The notes: generated from the sequence alone by a model not told the origin. A stretch of 47,148 bases of DNA from Candidatus Bacteroides merdavium (GCA_019116805.1 DXAV01000063.1:1-47148); one strand, 5' to 3'; positions 7,865 through 17,096 are shown, counted from the stretch's first letter. Numbers and translations are program-made.

Positions 7865-10450
7865 TTATTGTTCAAGGCTACCGATACGCCCGTCGGAATC
7901 GAGTACATTGACCGTGACGCGCGGGCGGCGGCAACGGCTGTTATTGAAAAGGCGCACCGTGGCACGTCCCTGTTCGTCGGTCATCAGTTCCGGCTGCCAG
8001 TACAGCGTCCGGCGGTAATCTTCCTCACGGGGCAGCACCCGATAGTCCGGCGAATAGAACTCTTTAACCTTGCTATAGCCTTCAAGCCACGTCTTGCGTA
8101 CCCCTTTCGCCCCCTTGACAGGTATTTCCCCCTCCGGTTTCGTTTCAATCAATACGACACAGCCATACAGTTTGTCGATGTTCATCGGCGTGAACCGCGG
8201 GTCAGCATAGCGGCACATGGTCATCACATCTTCGCTGACGTAGATGGACTTGATGGATTCCAGTGTCAGATGGCGGTACTTGTTGAAGTCCATTTCCTCG
8301 TGGCGGGTACGCTCATAGTTGATGACAAACAGGGCAAAGCGGCCTTTGTAGAACAAGTATTCCTCACCCGACGGACTATGCACACGAGAAAAAGCCGGAT
8401 TCATATTGATCATCAGTTCGTGGATGTCGTCGCCCACAAAGCCGTTCCGGTCCTGAATGTCGTCCATCTCCGAGGCCACGTCGTAGTAAGCTATGGATTT
8501 GGTGCGGGCCTGATAGACATCTCTGGCCTTGTCGCGCTTGCGGGCTTTCACCTCCACCTCGTCCAGGTGGTGTATCTTCTCGTCGATGCCCAGGCGGCGC
8601 AACGAGTCTTCGTAGGCCTGGAGGAACAGGTTGTAGTCTTCCTCCACCTGCACCGTATCGGCCGGCTCGTCGGCCGACGGCCCGATTTTCTGTTCACTGC
8701 CGGATACCCGTATCTGCATTTCGGCCAGCGGATACATGCGGGGAGCGGGAGCAAACACACGGTCCAGCACGATACGGTGGTCCTTCTTCTTGCCCTCCTT
8801 CGTCACGGCCAGTATCAGGTTCCACTTCCCCTCTATCTGCGAGACGAAGGAGAAACGACCCAGGCTGTCGGTGGTAAAGAGGCCGAAGGACTGCTGCCTG
8901 CCCACCTCCGGGTCTTCGCCGGGACTGCTCAGGAAGGAAGACACTTCCACCCCGACACGCGGTTTGCTGCGCACCATCGACACCACCGTGCCGTGCAGCT
9001 CGATGCCCTGCTCGGGCAGGTACTTCAGGTCGAAGGGGCGTACACCGGCCATGCTATCCCAGTCGTACCTCCTCCAGCCCTGCACCATCAGCAGCTCGTC
9101 CAGCGCACGGCGGTGCACCAGGTCGCCGGATTCGAAATACCAGGCGGGACGGTGGACGTATCCTTTGATGTCCGACATCAGCAGCAGGTCGGTCAGCAGG
9201 CTGTGGCGGTTCTCCACCTCCTGCCAGCCGTCGCGCACGGAAACCGAGAGAGGCGCCTGCACGGGGCGGCCTTCCGCATCCCGGACTTCAACGTCCAGAC
9301 GAATGGAGTCGTAGGGCTGATAGACAGCCTTGTCCGAACGGACCGCCACCGACAGGGTGTCGGGCTGCCCGGCAAAAATCAGACGGTCGGCCACCAGCCG
9401 GCCGGAAGGGTCGAACCACACGACCTGCGCCACGCCTACGGGCAGATTCCGCTTGTCCAACCCGAAGCGGACGGGACGGCTGCGGGTGACCGTCAGCATA
9501 CTGAAGTGGTAGAGCTGCCCTCCGCCGATGACCGCCATCCCCAGCACACTACCCGGCGTACGGGCGTTCTTCTGTACCGTCACCAGCAGGCTGTCCGGCG
9601 AGCTGAGGTTGTCCACCGAGCAGGCAAAACCCTGTTCCCTCGCTTCCGGCAGGTCGAAACGGTATCGCTTTTCATTCCAGATGACTTCGGCCCGCCCTTC
9701 TCCCTCGCCGGCCGTATAGGTAAAGCTGCCTTTCCCTTCGTGGCCCGTGGTGAAGGTGAGGCATTCGCGGCCCTCCTTGTCCACCACACGCCCCGACACG
9801 TCCACCGGATTGCCATAGGCATCCGTCGCCTCGAAGGCCACACGCACCGGCACGTCCTTCACCAGATAGCCGCCTTCGGGATAGAAGCGGAGGTTCAGTT
9901 TCTTCTCCTTCCGCGGCCGCTTGCGTTCCTGCGGATACTTACCTACCCGCGGACTGATTTCCTTTTCCACATAGTTGCCCGGCACCTCCGGCTTGTCGAA
10001 GACGGGGATGATGCGCGAGAAGACCGAAGCCTCATCGAAGTTCAGCATGTATTTGGTATAGGCCCGTACCTCGTAGAAGCCGGAATAGAACGGCAGCTGC
10101 GTCAGGGCGAAGTGGCCGTGGCAACGGCCGTTCCTGACAGGCAGAATCTGCTTGGACACAATCTCGCCTCCGGGGTTGAGCAGCTCCACATACAGCGTCT
10201 TGCTCCACTCCGTGGGACGGTTCAGTCCGGAGGCCACCACGTAGCACTGGAACCAGATGTCGTCGCCCTGATAATAGCTGGTGTTGTCAAGGTGCAGGGC
10301 CACCTTTTCCTGTGGCAGTGCCTTGCCGAACTGCTCCACACGGCGGGCCAGCGCCGTCAGCGGCCCGGCTATGCTGTCCGGAATCTGTGCCGATGCTGCC
10401 AGAGAGAAGAATACCCACAGCAGCAGTCCCATTATCCCATACCTGTTCAT
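7865..10450 (-). CDS. Secreted MG2-type protein with carboxypeptidase-regulatory-like and TonB-plug-like segments
   Basis: 861 aa. It has a signal peptide (MNRYGIMGLLLWVFFSLAASA), then an alpha-2-macroglobulin MG2-like domain (about 40-150: EKVALHLDNTSYYQGDDIWF, SGFYEVRAYTKYML) and further beta-sandwich repeats. A carboxypeptidase-regulatory-like domain follows near 480-570 (GIELHGTVV, TTDSLGRFSF). Near 627 there is a LDEVEVKARKRDKARDV stretch resembling the start of TonB-receptor plug domains, with no outer-membrane barrel after it. The C-terminus is again beta-sandwich-like (LMTDEQGRATVRLFNNS). Such proteins are common in Bacteroidetes, are usually left as hypothetical, and are thought to sit in the periplasm or outer membrane. 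It follows the thioredoxin-like gene by 13 nt and is surely co-transcribed. Function is not known. Confidence 0.8.
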   Translation of the reverse strand: MNRYGIMGLLLWVFFSLAASAQIPDSIAGPLTALARRVEQFGKALPQEKVALHLDNTSYYQGDDIWFQCYVVASGLNRPTEWSKTLYVELLNPGGEIVSKQILPVRNGRCHGHFALTQLPFYSGFYEVRAYTKYMLNFDEASVFSRIIPVFDKPEVPGNYVEKEISPRVGKYPQERKRPRKEKKLNLRFYPEGGYLVKDVPVRVAFEATDAYGNPVDVSGRVVDKEGRECLTFTTGHEGKGSFTYTAGEGEGRAEVIWNEKRYRFDLPEAREQGFACSVDNLSSPDSLLVTVQKNARTPGSVLGMAVIGGGQLYHFSMLTVTRSRPVRFGLDKRNLPVGVAQVVWFDPSGRLVADRLIFAGQPDTLSVAVRSDKAVYQPYDSIRLDVEVRDAEGRPVQAPLSVSVRDGWQEVENRHSLLTDLLLMSDIKGYVHRPAWYFESGDLVHRRALDELLMVQGWRRYDWDSMAGVRPFDLKYLPEQGIELHGTVVSMVRSKPRVGVEVSSFLSSPGEDPEVGRQQSFGLFTTDSLGRFSFVSQIEGKWNLILAVTKEGKKKDHRIVLDRVFAPAPRMYPLAEMQIRVSGSEQKIGPSADEPADTVQVEEDYNLFLQAYEDSLRRLGIDEKIHHLDEVEVKARKRDKARDVYQARTKSIAYYDVASEMDDIQDRNGFVGDDIHELMINMNPAFSRVHSPSGEEYLFYKGRFALFVINYERTRHEEMDFNKYRHLTLESIKSIYVSEDVMTMCRYADPRFTPMNIDKLYGCVVLIETKPEGEIPVKGAKGVRKTWLEGYSKVKEFYSPDYRVLPREEDYRRTLYWQPELMTDEQGRATVRLFNNSRCRRPRVTVNVLDSDGRIGSLEQ

Positions 10451-10463
10451 CGTACAGCCTCCT

Positions 10464-11924
10464 TTACCTGGCCGCTTCCTGCAACTGTTCTTTCAGCTTG
10501 TCCCACTGCTCGGGCGAGGAGGCCGTGCTGAAACGGATGTTCCCCTGCTTGTCGAAGATGACGCAGCGCGGAATGCTCAGGGCACCTTTATGGCCGAAGG
10601 TATCATAGATTTCCTGACGGAAGGCCTCCTGCCCACGGACGTGTTCGCCTTTCAGGTTGTAGTGCGCGGCCATCTTCCGCCACTTTTCATCGTCCTCCGG
10701 ACGGTCGATGGAGAGGTAGAGCAACACCACATCGTTGGCCGCAGCATACTCCTGCAACGGACCGACGTGGGCAAACGACGCACGGCAGGGACCACACCAC
10801 GTGGCCCAGATGTCCATGAAGATGACTTTCCCTTTGTAGAGGTCGGTCACGTCCTTAATCGTCTTGGCCGAGCTGACATCGGGGAAATGGATATCGGCAG
10901 GGATTGTTGTTTCGTTGAAGGCACGGTTCTTGGCCACGGCACGGTCCACCCACGGCATCCATCCGCTTTCGGGATAGAGGCGGCGGAACTCGTCGGCCAG
11001 CGGAAGCAGTTGCGGGTCATAACGCTGCTGCGACTCGTCTTCGAGGAAGAGCTGGGCCAGAGCAGCTTCCTGCGCCTTGCCCGTCAGCCGGTGCGTAAAA
11101 TCGTAGAAAGCCAGTTGCACGCCTTTCTCCACTCCTTCCGGCTTCGGCTCACCCTTGGTATAGTAACGGATGCCGGTATCATAACTTGCCGCGTCGTAAA
11201 ACGAAAGGGAGAAAGGGCTGCAAGGATGATTGATGGAGCAGAAGGTCGTCATGCTGTCCAGCTGGGCCAGCCATTCCTGCTTCGTGGCCTCGGACGAGCG
11301 GAAGACAGTAGCCAGCACCTGGTTCTGGAAAGCCAGCAGCAACTGCATGCGAATGTCCTGACGGGCCTTGGTACGCAGGTCCTCGTCCACGCCTTCCACC
11401 TCCTTGTCCAGCGACAGGGCATAGTTCGTCAGCTTGCGGCGCACCGATGTAGCCACGGTGTCACGGGCAATCTGCCAACGGTCGCCTCTCCGTGCACGGA
11501 TGGCGAACACATCCTCGTACAGCTGGTCCAGCAGTTCCGCCACACGGACCGTCTTGTCATCCTGCACTTCGGTGACAGTCATCGGCTTTTCGGCCCATCC
11601 GTCCAATTCGATCCGCATCGTTCCTTCCTTGGCAAGAAGTGAACCCATTTTCTTCTTTCCATACAGATAAAACTGAACCCGCTCGTACTCCCCTCCGGGC
11701 AGCGTCAGCGTGAACGTGCTGTCCGCCTGCAACTTCAACGTATCAAACGTCTGCGAATTGAACATTCCACCAACCGACCGCTGGCAAACCAGAAGTGCCC
11801 CGTCCGCATGACGCACGGAACCCGTAATGTGAATTTCCGGACGGGAGGTGCAGGCTGCACACAATCCGCCCAAACATACTGCCCCGAGGGCAGCTTTCCA
11901 AACTTTTCTGCTGATATATTTCAT
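10464..11924 (-). CDS. Thioredoxin-like (TlpA-type) lipoprotein with N-terminal DUF4369-like domain
   Basis: About 486 aa from the ATG at 11924. That start yields a lipoprotein signal (MKYISRKVWKAALGAVCLGG then LCAAC, likely Cys acylation site). An upstream in-frame start at 11954 would spoil the signal peptide. The N-terminal part (EIHITGSVRHADGALLV, FNSQTFDTLKLQADSTFTL) resembles the DUF4369 beta domain found before Bacteroidetes thioredoxins. A helical linker leads to a C-terminal TlpA-like domain with MDIWATWCGPCRASFAHVG (CGPC near 378) and a cis-Pro loop region (ALSIPRCVIFDKQGN). Expected role: thiol-disulfide exchange on the periplasmic face of a membrane. It is first in an operon with the MG2-type protein, which may be its substrate or partner (inference). 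Confidence 0.85.
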   Translation of the reverse strand: MKYISRKVWKAALGAVCLGGLCAACTSRPEIHITGSVRHADGALLVCQRSVGGMFNSQTFDTLKLQADSTFTLTLPGGEYERVQFYLYGKKKMGSLLAKEGTMRIELDGWAEKPMTVTEVQDDKTVRVAELLDQLYEDVFAIRARRGDRWQIARDTVATSVRRKLTNYALSLDKEVEGVDEDLRTKARQDIRMQLLLAFQNQVLATVFRSSEATKQEWLAQLDSMTTFCSINHPCSPFSLSFYDAASYDTGIRYYTKGEPKPEGVEKGVQLAFYDFTHRLTGKAQEAALAQLFLEDESQQRYDPQLLPLADEFRRLYPESGWMPWVDRAVAKNRAFNETTIPADIHFPDVSSAKTIKDVTDLYKGKVIFMDIWATWCGPCRASFAHVGPLQEYAAANDVVLLYLSIDRPEDDEKWRKMAAHYNLKGEHVRGQEAFRQEIYDTFGHKGALSIPRCVIFDKQGNIRFSTASSPEQWDKLKEQLQEAAR

Positions 11925-11968
11925 CGTTCGTAAGATTTTAAATCGAAGGGGCAACCATAGCCCCGCTA

Positions 11969-11976
11969 CAAAGGTA
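11969..11976 (-). promoter_or_regulatory. -7 box of the thioredoxin-MG2 operon
   Basis: TACCTTTG on the minus strand, 44 nt before the chosen ATG at 11924. The 244-nt gap between this operon and folE (11925-12168) holds nothing else I can name. A 24-codon open frame on the plus strand from 12113 has no recognisable content. Confidence 0.5.
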
Positions 11977-12168
11977 ATGTTTTTTTACATTTAGCCCATT
12001 TTTCACCCAAGTAATTCACACCAAACTTGGCCCCAACGGGAGTAATATTCGCAAAATTCATAAAACAAAGTCCATAATCAGCAACCTAACTCAAAACATT
12101 ACAGTGCTAACTATGGACTCGACGATGCCAATCAAAGAAATTGGCAACGAGAATGTCTTTACTCTAAA

Positions 12169-12765
12169 TTACAACACAGTGGAGTGATGCTTGATGAGGT
12201 TCATGAACTCCTCGCGGGTCTTTGCCTGATTGAAGGCACCGGTAAAGTCGGAAGTCGTGGTGATGGCATTCTGTTTTTCCACGCCCCGCATCTGCATGCA
12301 CATGTGCTTGGCCTCAACCACTACCATCACACCCAGCGGATTGAGTGTCTCCTGGATGCACTCCTTGATCTGCAACGTCATGCGCTCCTGCACCTGCAGG
12401 CGGTGGGAGAAGATATCGACCACGCGGGCAATCTTGCTCAAGCCCGTAATGTAACCATTGGGAATATAGGCCACATGTGCCTTGCCATAGAAAGGCAGCA
12501 TATGGTGTTCGCACAGCGAAAAGAAATCAATGTCCTTCACAATCACCATCTGCCTGTATTCTTCCTTAAACTTGGCCGACCGCAAGACCTCATGCGGATC
12601 CATCGTGTATCCCTTGGTCAGGGTAAGCATGGCCTTGGCCACACGCTCAGGGGTTTTCAGCAATCCTTCGCGTCCGGTATCCTCGCCCAACAGGGTCAGG
12701 ATGCGCGAATAATGTTCCATCAGTTCGTCCAACGCAGGAGAGGTGATGATTTCTTTTTCCAACAT
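12169..12765 (-). CDS. folE: GTP cyclohydrolase I
   Basis: 198 aa, normal length. Signature blocks are present: [34 protein letters not shown] (zinc Cys and the catalytic His region), [20 protein letters not shown] and [10 protein letters not shown] (second zinc Cys). It converts GTP to 7,8-dihydroneopterin triphosphate plus formate, the first step of tetrahydrofolate synthesis. It is the last gene of a leftward group, 48 nt downstream of the SPOR gene. Confidence 0.97.
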   Translation of the reverse strand: MLEKEIITSPALDELMEHYSRILTLLGEDTGREGLLKTPERVAKAMLTLTKGYTMDPHEVLRSAKFKEEYRQMVIVKDIDFFSLCEHHMLPFYGKAHVAYIPNGYITGLSKIARVVDIFSHRLQVQERMTLQIKECIQETLNPLGVMVVVEAKHMCMQMRGVEKQNAITTTSDFTGAFNQAKTREEFMNLIKHHSTVL

Positions 12766-12813
12766 GATTTCTGTTTTAATAATGAATATTCAGACGGACG
12801 TCACTGCCCGCAG

Positions 12814-13269
12814 TTATAAAGGAATATTAATCTGGTCCCGTACAATGGAAACTTCCTTGAACTGACCCGTACTACGCAATCGACGCATCATGGCGTCGGC
12901 CTCCTCAATGCTCCGATAGTCACCTACCCGGCACAACCAACGAGGAGGGGTGAAGAAAGTATAGACCAACAAATCAGGAAAGAGTTCCTTAACAGACGCC
13001 GCCACCGCATGGGCTTCATTCTTGGCCTGGCGGGTATTACTTCCGGCATATACCTGGACGCGGTATCCGGCAGACTTGAGTACCTGCTGACCATCGGCGG
13101 CAGAAACCGGACGAGCCTTACCAATCAGCGCCTCGATACGTGCATCCTGCTGGATGGTCACTTTCCCTTGGCCCGGAACAGAGCGTTCCAGACTTTTCAC
13201 GATATTGTCCTGCGCCGCAGCACAGAAAAGGACGGAAAGGCACGCAAAGGTCAAAAACAAACGTTTCAT
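12814..13269 (-). CDS. SPOR domain-containing exported protein
   Basis: 151 aa with a clear signal peptide (MKRLFLTFACLSVLFCAAAQ). The C-terminal half is a SPOR repeat domain: GYRVQVYAGSNTRQAKNEAH through LVYTFFTPPRWLCRVGDYRS and EEADAMMRRLRSTGQFKEVS. Family knowledge: SPOR domains bind denuded glycan strands of peptidoglycan, often at the division site. There is no second domain to suggest an enzymatic role. It lies between a terminator (13311-13359) and folE. Confidence 0.88.
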   Translation of the reverse strand: MKRLFLTFACLSVLFCAAAQDNIVKSLERSVPGQGKVTIQQDARIEALIGKARPVSAADGQQVLKSAGYRVQVYAGSNTRQAKNEAHAVAASVKELFPDLLVYTFFTPPRWLCRVGDYRSIEEADAMMRRLRSTGQFKEVSIVRDQINIPL

Positions 13270-13310
13270 GTTATTCTCGGTATCTGTTGTTTCTATTATA
13301 AAAATGGGAT

Positions 13311-13359
13311 AAAAAAGAGTGCTGTGCCAACTGCTTGACCTATCGGCACAGCACTTTTA
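13311..13359 (-). terminator. Rho-independent terminator after tpiA
   Basis: An 11-bp perfect stem: AGTGCTGTGCC (13318-13328) pairs with GGCACAGCACT (13345-13355) across a 16-nt loop. On the minus strand it is followed by CTTTTTT. On the plus strand a shorter TTTT follows, so weak bidirectional use is possible. It separates tpiA from the SPOR gene, although both run leftward. Confidence 0.85.
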
Positions 13360-13378
13360 TCAGGGTTTTCGCCGCTGA

Positions 13379-14134
13379 TTAATTGAAGGCGTCAATGATG
13401 CCCTTGAAGTCGGCAACCTTCAAAGCTGCACCACCGATCAGACCACCGTCAACATCGGGGTTGGCGAACAATTCTTTTGCATTCGAAGGCTTGCAGCTAC
13501 CGCCGTAAAGGATGGAACAGTTATCTGCAATTTCCTTGCCATACTTCTCGGCTACAGCCGAACGGATGAAAGCGTGAATTTCCTGTGCCTGCTCCGGAGT
13601 GGCAGTCTTACCTGTACCGATAGCCCAAACCGGTTCGTAAGCCAAGATAATCTTGGAGAAGTCTTCTGCAGACAGAGAGAATACAGAAGCCAACTGAGCA
13701 GCAACCACTTCGTTCTGCTTGTTAGCCTCGCGTTCTTCCAACACTTCACCGATGCAGAAAATAGGAGTCAGACCGTTAGCCAGCGCCAGTTTCACTTTCT
13801 CTTCCAAAATTTCTACAGTCTCGTGATAGTAAGCACGACGCTCAGAGTGACCCAGGATAACATACTTGGCACCGGTAGAAGCTACCATGGCAGCCGATAC
13901 TTCGCCAGTATAGGCACCTGATTCCTTATCAGCACAGTTCTCTGCACCAACACCAATCTTGGCAGGGTCAACCAAGGGAGTAACCGATGCCAAATGGATA
14001 AACGGCGTACATATGATTACATCACAGTTGGGCTTTTCGTTAGCCAACACTTCGTTCAATTCTTTTGCAAGAGCAACGCCCTCCTGGAGGGTCTTGTTCA
14101 TTTTCCAGTTTCCTGCAACAATGTTCTTTCTCAT
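13379..14134 (-). CDS. tpiA: Triose-phosphate isomerase
   Basis: 251 aa, normal length. It contains the N-terminal NWKMN (Asn and Lys of the active site), [15 protein letters not shown] (catalytic His), [20 protein letters not shown] (catalytic Glu and the mobile loop) and the phosphate-binding [10 protein letters not shown] and [10 protein letters not shown] blocks. It interconverts dihydroxyacetone phosphate and glyceraldehyde 3-phosphate in glycolysis. It is downstream of the MauE/DoxX-like gene by 35 nt and ends at a strong terminator. Confidence 0.98.
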   Translation of the reverse strand: MRKNIVAGNWKMNKTLQEGVALAKELNEVLANEKPNCDVIICTPFIHLASVTPLVDPAKIGVGAENCADKESGAYTGEVSAAMVASTGAKYVILGHSERRAYYHETVEILEEKVKLALANGLTPIFCIGEVLEEREANKQNEVVAAQLASVFSLSAEDFSKIILAYEPVWAIGTGKTATPEQAQEIHAFIRSAVAEKYGKEIADNCSILYGGSCKPSNAKELFANPDVDGGLIGGAALKVADFKGIIDAFN

Positions 14135-14169
14135 TTTGTCTTTATTTTTAAAGGGTTAATATATTGTTT

Positions 14170-15498
14170 TTACTTCTTTCCTTCCACAAATCCGGCATCG
14201 GTCTTCACATGACCTATCCTCTTCTCCCGACGCTTGATAATCAGTATATCCACAGCCAGTACCAGGCAAAGGGGAACGATGAACCAAAGCAGCACTTTCC
14301 CCATCGTATGCCAAAGACTGATGATTTCTTCCTGCCCCAAGGGGATCTTGTCCAAAGAGTCGTAAAGCGCATACTCATCGGGGAGATTGCCGTCGCTCCA
14401 TTTATGCAAGATAGTACCATCCTTCAGCAAGAACATACCCGGATTGGAACGAATCATGGTCTTCAGCGCAATGTCGTCCGCCTGACAGAAAGGATATTCG
14501 GCCCCTGTCCGGTCGCTCCACTGCAGGATGTCTTCTTCCGTGGACGACGTCAAGGCATAGAAACCATAACCATGCTCCACGCTATAGTCATAAATTTCAT
14601 TGATCAAATCGATGTTGCTGTCATCCGCCTTTTCGATGCGGTGAGCCACCAGCAGGAAAGTATATCCTTTGGCAGACAACACCTTTTCCGTAATATCCTC
14701 ACCCGTTTCCACACTCAACATGGAGAAATCGTGGATAGGCGGTTCATATCCTTTCTCCTTCAAAACTGTACGCGCCGCAACAAAAGTCCAGGTCGTATCC
14801 GGATAGTTATCTAATGTAAACTCTTTCTTCACTCCATCCTTCTCGAGTATAAAGCGTGTGTCGTAAACAGAAGGCTTAGCTCCTTCGGGGATCTCCATTG
14901 CCTGCGGGATATTCACGCCAACCTTATAAGGGCGAAAGTCGATAATCGGCAAATTATGCTGACAATAAATGGACAGAGCAAATACAAACAGGATAGTGTA
15001 CATGGAAAAGACCCATTCTATCTTACGGGTAATAAAACGTATCACATCTTTCCGCCAGCGAAATACCGAAAGGGCTGCCAACAGCAGAACAAGGTTTTTC
15101 CCGAAGGTTTCCCAATTGGTTAACACCCAAGCATCACCGAAGCAACCACAATCCGACACCGGATTGGCAATGGCAAGATAGAATGTAAAAGGGGTCATGA
15201 AAGCCATCAGCAACATAGCCATCCAAGCACTCCATGTTTTTCGAATGCCCAAAAACATATATACGCCGACACAGAACTCCAATGCCGCCAACAACATGGC
15301 ACCCACAAACAACAATGAAGAAGGGAACCAGCTGCCCATGCCAAAGGCCGTCAGATAGTCCTGCAGCTTATAAAAAGTACCGAACGGGTCGATAGCCTTC
15401 ACAAAACCTGAAAAGATGAAAACGCCTCCCAACAAAAAACGACAGGCATTCACCCATATTTTCCTCACAATATGTTTCTTATCAATCTCCAAATTCAA
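14170..15498 (-). CDS. MauE/DoxX-like membrane protein with thioredoxin-fold-like domain (BT_3928-like)
   Basis: 442 aa. The N-terminal part has about four transmembrane segments with a DoxX/MauE-like opening (RFLLGGVFIFSGFVKAIDPF) and a Cys pair in a loop, NPVSDCGCFGDAW. After another membrane helix (about 165-180) there is a soluble domain. Its end, MIRSNPGMFLLKDGTILHKW, looks like the cis-Pro strand of a thioredoxin fold, but no CxxC is present in that domain. A final membrane helix (WFIVPLCLVLAVDILII) precedes a basic tail. I recall that the family is named after a B. thetaiotaomicron locus and has no proven function. A membrane redox role is inferred from the CxC and the fold. It overlaps the DUF1599 gene by 17 bp and precedes tpiA. 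Confidence 0.75.
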   Translation of the reverse strand: MNLEIDKKHIVRKIWVNACRFLLGGVFIFSGFVKAIDPFGTFYKLQDYLTAFGMGSWFPSSLLFVGAMLLAALEFCVGVYMFLGIRKTWSAWMAMLLMAFMTPFTFYLAIANPVSDCGCFGDAWVLTNWETFGKNLVLLLAALSVFRWRKDVIRFITRKIEWVFSMYTILFVFALSIYCQHNLPIIDFRPYKVGVNIPQAMEIPEGAKPSVYDTRFILEKDGVKKEFTLDNYPDTTWTFVAARTVLKEKGYEPPIHDFSMLSVETGEDITEKVLSAKGYTFLLVAHRIEKADDSNIDLINEIYDYSVEHGYGFYALTSSTEEDILQWSDRTGAEYPFCQADDIALKTMIRSNPGMFLLKDGTILHKWSDGNLPDEYALYDSLDKIPLGQEEIISLWHTMGKVLLWFIVPLCLVLAVDILIIKRREKRIGHVKTDAGFVEGKK

Positions 15499-16024
15499 TC
15501 TTTATCAAACCGAAAACCGAATAATTTATCATATCCATATAATTGGCATCCACTCCCTCGGACACCAGTGTCTGACCGGAAAGTGCCTCTATCTGTTTGG
15601 TACGGTAAAGCTTCATCAGAATAAGGTCGGTGTACGAACTGATACGCATACTACGCCATGCCTCGTCATAATCATGGTTTTTGGCCAACATCAACTCCAA
15701 AGAAGCCTTAGCATATTTGTCGTACAACATCAACACTTCTTCATTGCTCATATCCGCCGACTCGGCATAACCTTTTTCCAACTGAATAAGCCCAACAATA
15801 CCATAGTTCACAATCGCAATGAATTCCGAGCGGATGCCTTCGTCCACCAAGGAAACACCTTTCGTCTCAATACTACGAATACGATTGGCTTTGATAAATA
15901 TCTGGTCAGTCACAGAAGACGGACGCAAAATGCGCCAAGCCGGACCATAATCATGAAGCTTCTTGGTAAACAAATCACGACAGATGGTGATGACATGCTC
16001 GAATTGTTGCTTGGTATCTTTCAT
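15482..16024 (-). CDS. DUF1599 protein with internal duplication
   Basis: 180 aa. It consists of two copies of one module: LHDYGPAWRILRPSSVTDQI (residues about 23-42) and NHDYDEAWRSMRISSYTDLI (about 114-133). Each is followed by a helix (KANRIRSIE and KLYRTKQIE) and a closing block (GIVGLIQLE and SVFGLIKIE). DUF1599 is also listed as a nucleotide-modification-associated domain; no activity is established to my knowledge. It is first in the operon with the membrane protein and tpiA, with a promoter box at 16045-16052. Function unknown. Confidence 0.85.
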   Translation of the reverse strand: MKDTKQQFEHVITICRDLFTKKLHDYGPAWRILRPSSVTDQIFIKANRIRSIETKGVSLVDEGIRSEFIAIVNYGIVGLIQLEKGYAESADMSNEEVLMLYDKYAKASLELMLAKNHDYDEAWRSMRISSYTDLILMKLYRTKQIEALSGQTLVSEGVDANYMDMINYSVFGLIKIEFGD

Positions 16025-16044
16025 TTCTTCTATAAAATAGACTG

Positions 16045-16052
16045 CAAAGTTA
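16045..16052 (-). promoter_or_regulatory. -7 box of the DUF1599-tpiA operon
   Basis: TAACTTTG on the minus strand, 20 nt before the ATG at 16024. Confidence 0.5.
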
Positions 16053-16061
16053 GGAATAATT

Positions 16062-16110
16062 AAGAAATAAAGAAAAGAGGGTGCTCTAAATTATATTAAA
16101 GCACCCTCTT
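16062..16110 (-). terminator. Rho-independent terminator after the M23-LysM gene
   Basis: AAGAGGGTGCT (16075-16085) pairs perfectly with AGCACCCTCTT (16100-16110) across a 14-nt AT-rich loop. On the minus strand it is followed by TTTTCTTTATTTCTT. It lies 34 nt past the M23-LysM stop codon and keeps that transcript out of the DUF1599 promoter. Confidence 0.85.
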
Positions 16111-16143
16111 CCTATCAAGTTTGTTTCACGCTAGTTTATCATA

Positions 16144-16998
16144 TCATGAACAACGCAACACCTGTCCTGGACGCAACACCGTCTTGGTAGTAATACGATT
16201 CAGTCGGCAAAGCTTGCTGACCGTTGTCCCCTGACGAGCTGCAATCTTCGACAGCGTATCTCCACGTTTCACCTTATAGAACAAATCACTACGTGATCCG
16301 TTTGTTGCCTTGGGCTTTTTCTCAAAAGTATAAGTATCGGCCACAATATCCTGCTTCTCAAAGTCAAACATCACAGCCGGATCAATGGCAATCCCCAAGA
16401 AACGGGTTTCAAAATGCAAATGAGAACCTGTAGAACGACCGGTATTTCCTCCCAACCCAATCGGCTCACCGGCCTTTACCAATTGATCAACGTTTACCAA
16501 TTGCTTGGAAAGATGGCCATAAATAGTCTCCAGACCGTTGTCATGACGGATGACTACGTATTTTCCATACCCACGACGGCCTTGATTGGCCACAATACGT
16601 ATCTTTCCATCAAAGGCCGCACGGATGGTATCACCAATATAAACCTTAATGTCCAATCCATAATGTGCCCTACGGCGACGGGGTCTATAGCCAAACACGT
16701 CATTGATACGCGTATGCTCAGTCGGCATACAGAAACCTGTCAAATCAATCGTATATTTATCAGGAATAATGGCATCCTTATAAACATGAACAGAGGTCGT
16801 ATTCCATGAAGGATATATATCGAATGCCGGATACATGGATTGCTCCACACGAATCTGCTTCTGCAATACCAACGAATCTACACTCTTCAGTTTTCTATCG
16901 ATAGGCGCTTGACGGGCAATGAGATCTTGCGAAAAAGAGTTCAAACTCACCATTGCCGTAACTGCACAAAAAAATAATTTAATTCCCGTATAATTCAT
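16144..16998 (-). CDS. M23 metallopeptidase with C-terminal LysM
   Basis: 284 aa. A signal peptide (about residues 1-23) precedes an M23 domain with RRRAHYGLDIKVYIGDT (HxxxD near 112), HDNGLETIYGHLS and GSHLHFETRF (HxH near 193). The C-terminal LysM begins YKVKRGDTLSKIAARQGTTV. The order is the reverse of many LysM-M23 proteins. The zinc ligands are intact, so it is a likely secreted peptidoglycan endopeptidase rather than an EnvC/NlpD-type degenerate activator. Its own promoter box is at 17097-17104 and a terminator follows. Confidence 0.9.
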   Translation of the reverse strand: MNYTGIKLFFCAVTAMVSLNSFSQDLIARQAPIDRKLKSVDSLVLQKQIRVEQSMYPAFDIYPSWNTTSVHVYKDAIIPDKYTIDLTGFCMPTEHTRINDVFGYRPRRRRAHYGLDIKVYIGDTIRAAFDGKIRIVANQGRRGYGKYVVIRHDNGLETIYGHLSKQLVNVDQLVKAGEPIGLGGNTGRSTGSHLHFETRFLGIAIDPAVMFDFEKQDIVADTYTFEKKPKATNGSRSDLFYKVKRGDTLSKIAARQGTTVSKLCRLNRITTKTVLRPGQVLRCS

Positions 16999-17096
16999 TC
17001 CGTTTCGTCACTTGTCTTTCTCATATCCGCCTGACGTAACAGTCTCAATCCTTGTCACTCAAACCACACGGATACCTGCTTTTTCAAAAATTGTCT

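Noticed and set aside
7868..10531. 887-codon open frame antisense to the MG2-type gene
   Set aside because: His/Arg/Val-rich without any domain, no promoter, and mirror of a gene with signal peptide and known domains.
10281..11642. 453-codon open frame antisense to the thioredoxin-like lipoprotein gene
   Set aside because: Opposes a gene with a CGPC motif and a lipoprotein signal; composition typical of an antisense shadow.
12113..12187. 24-codon frame in the folE-thioredoxin gap
   Set aside because: No promoter, no biased composition, and it runs into the folE 3' end on the other strand.
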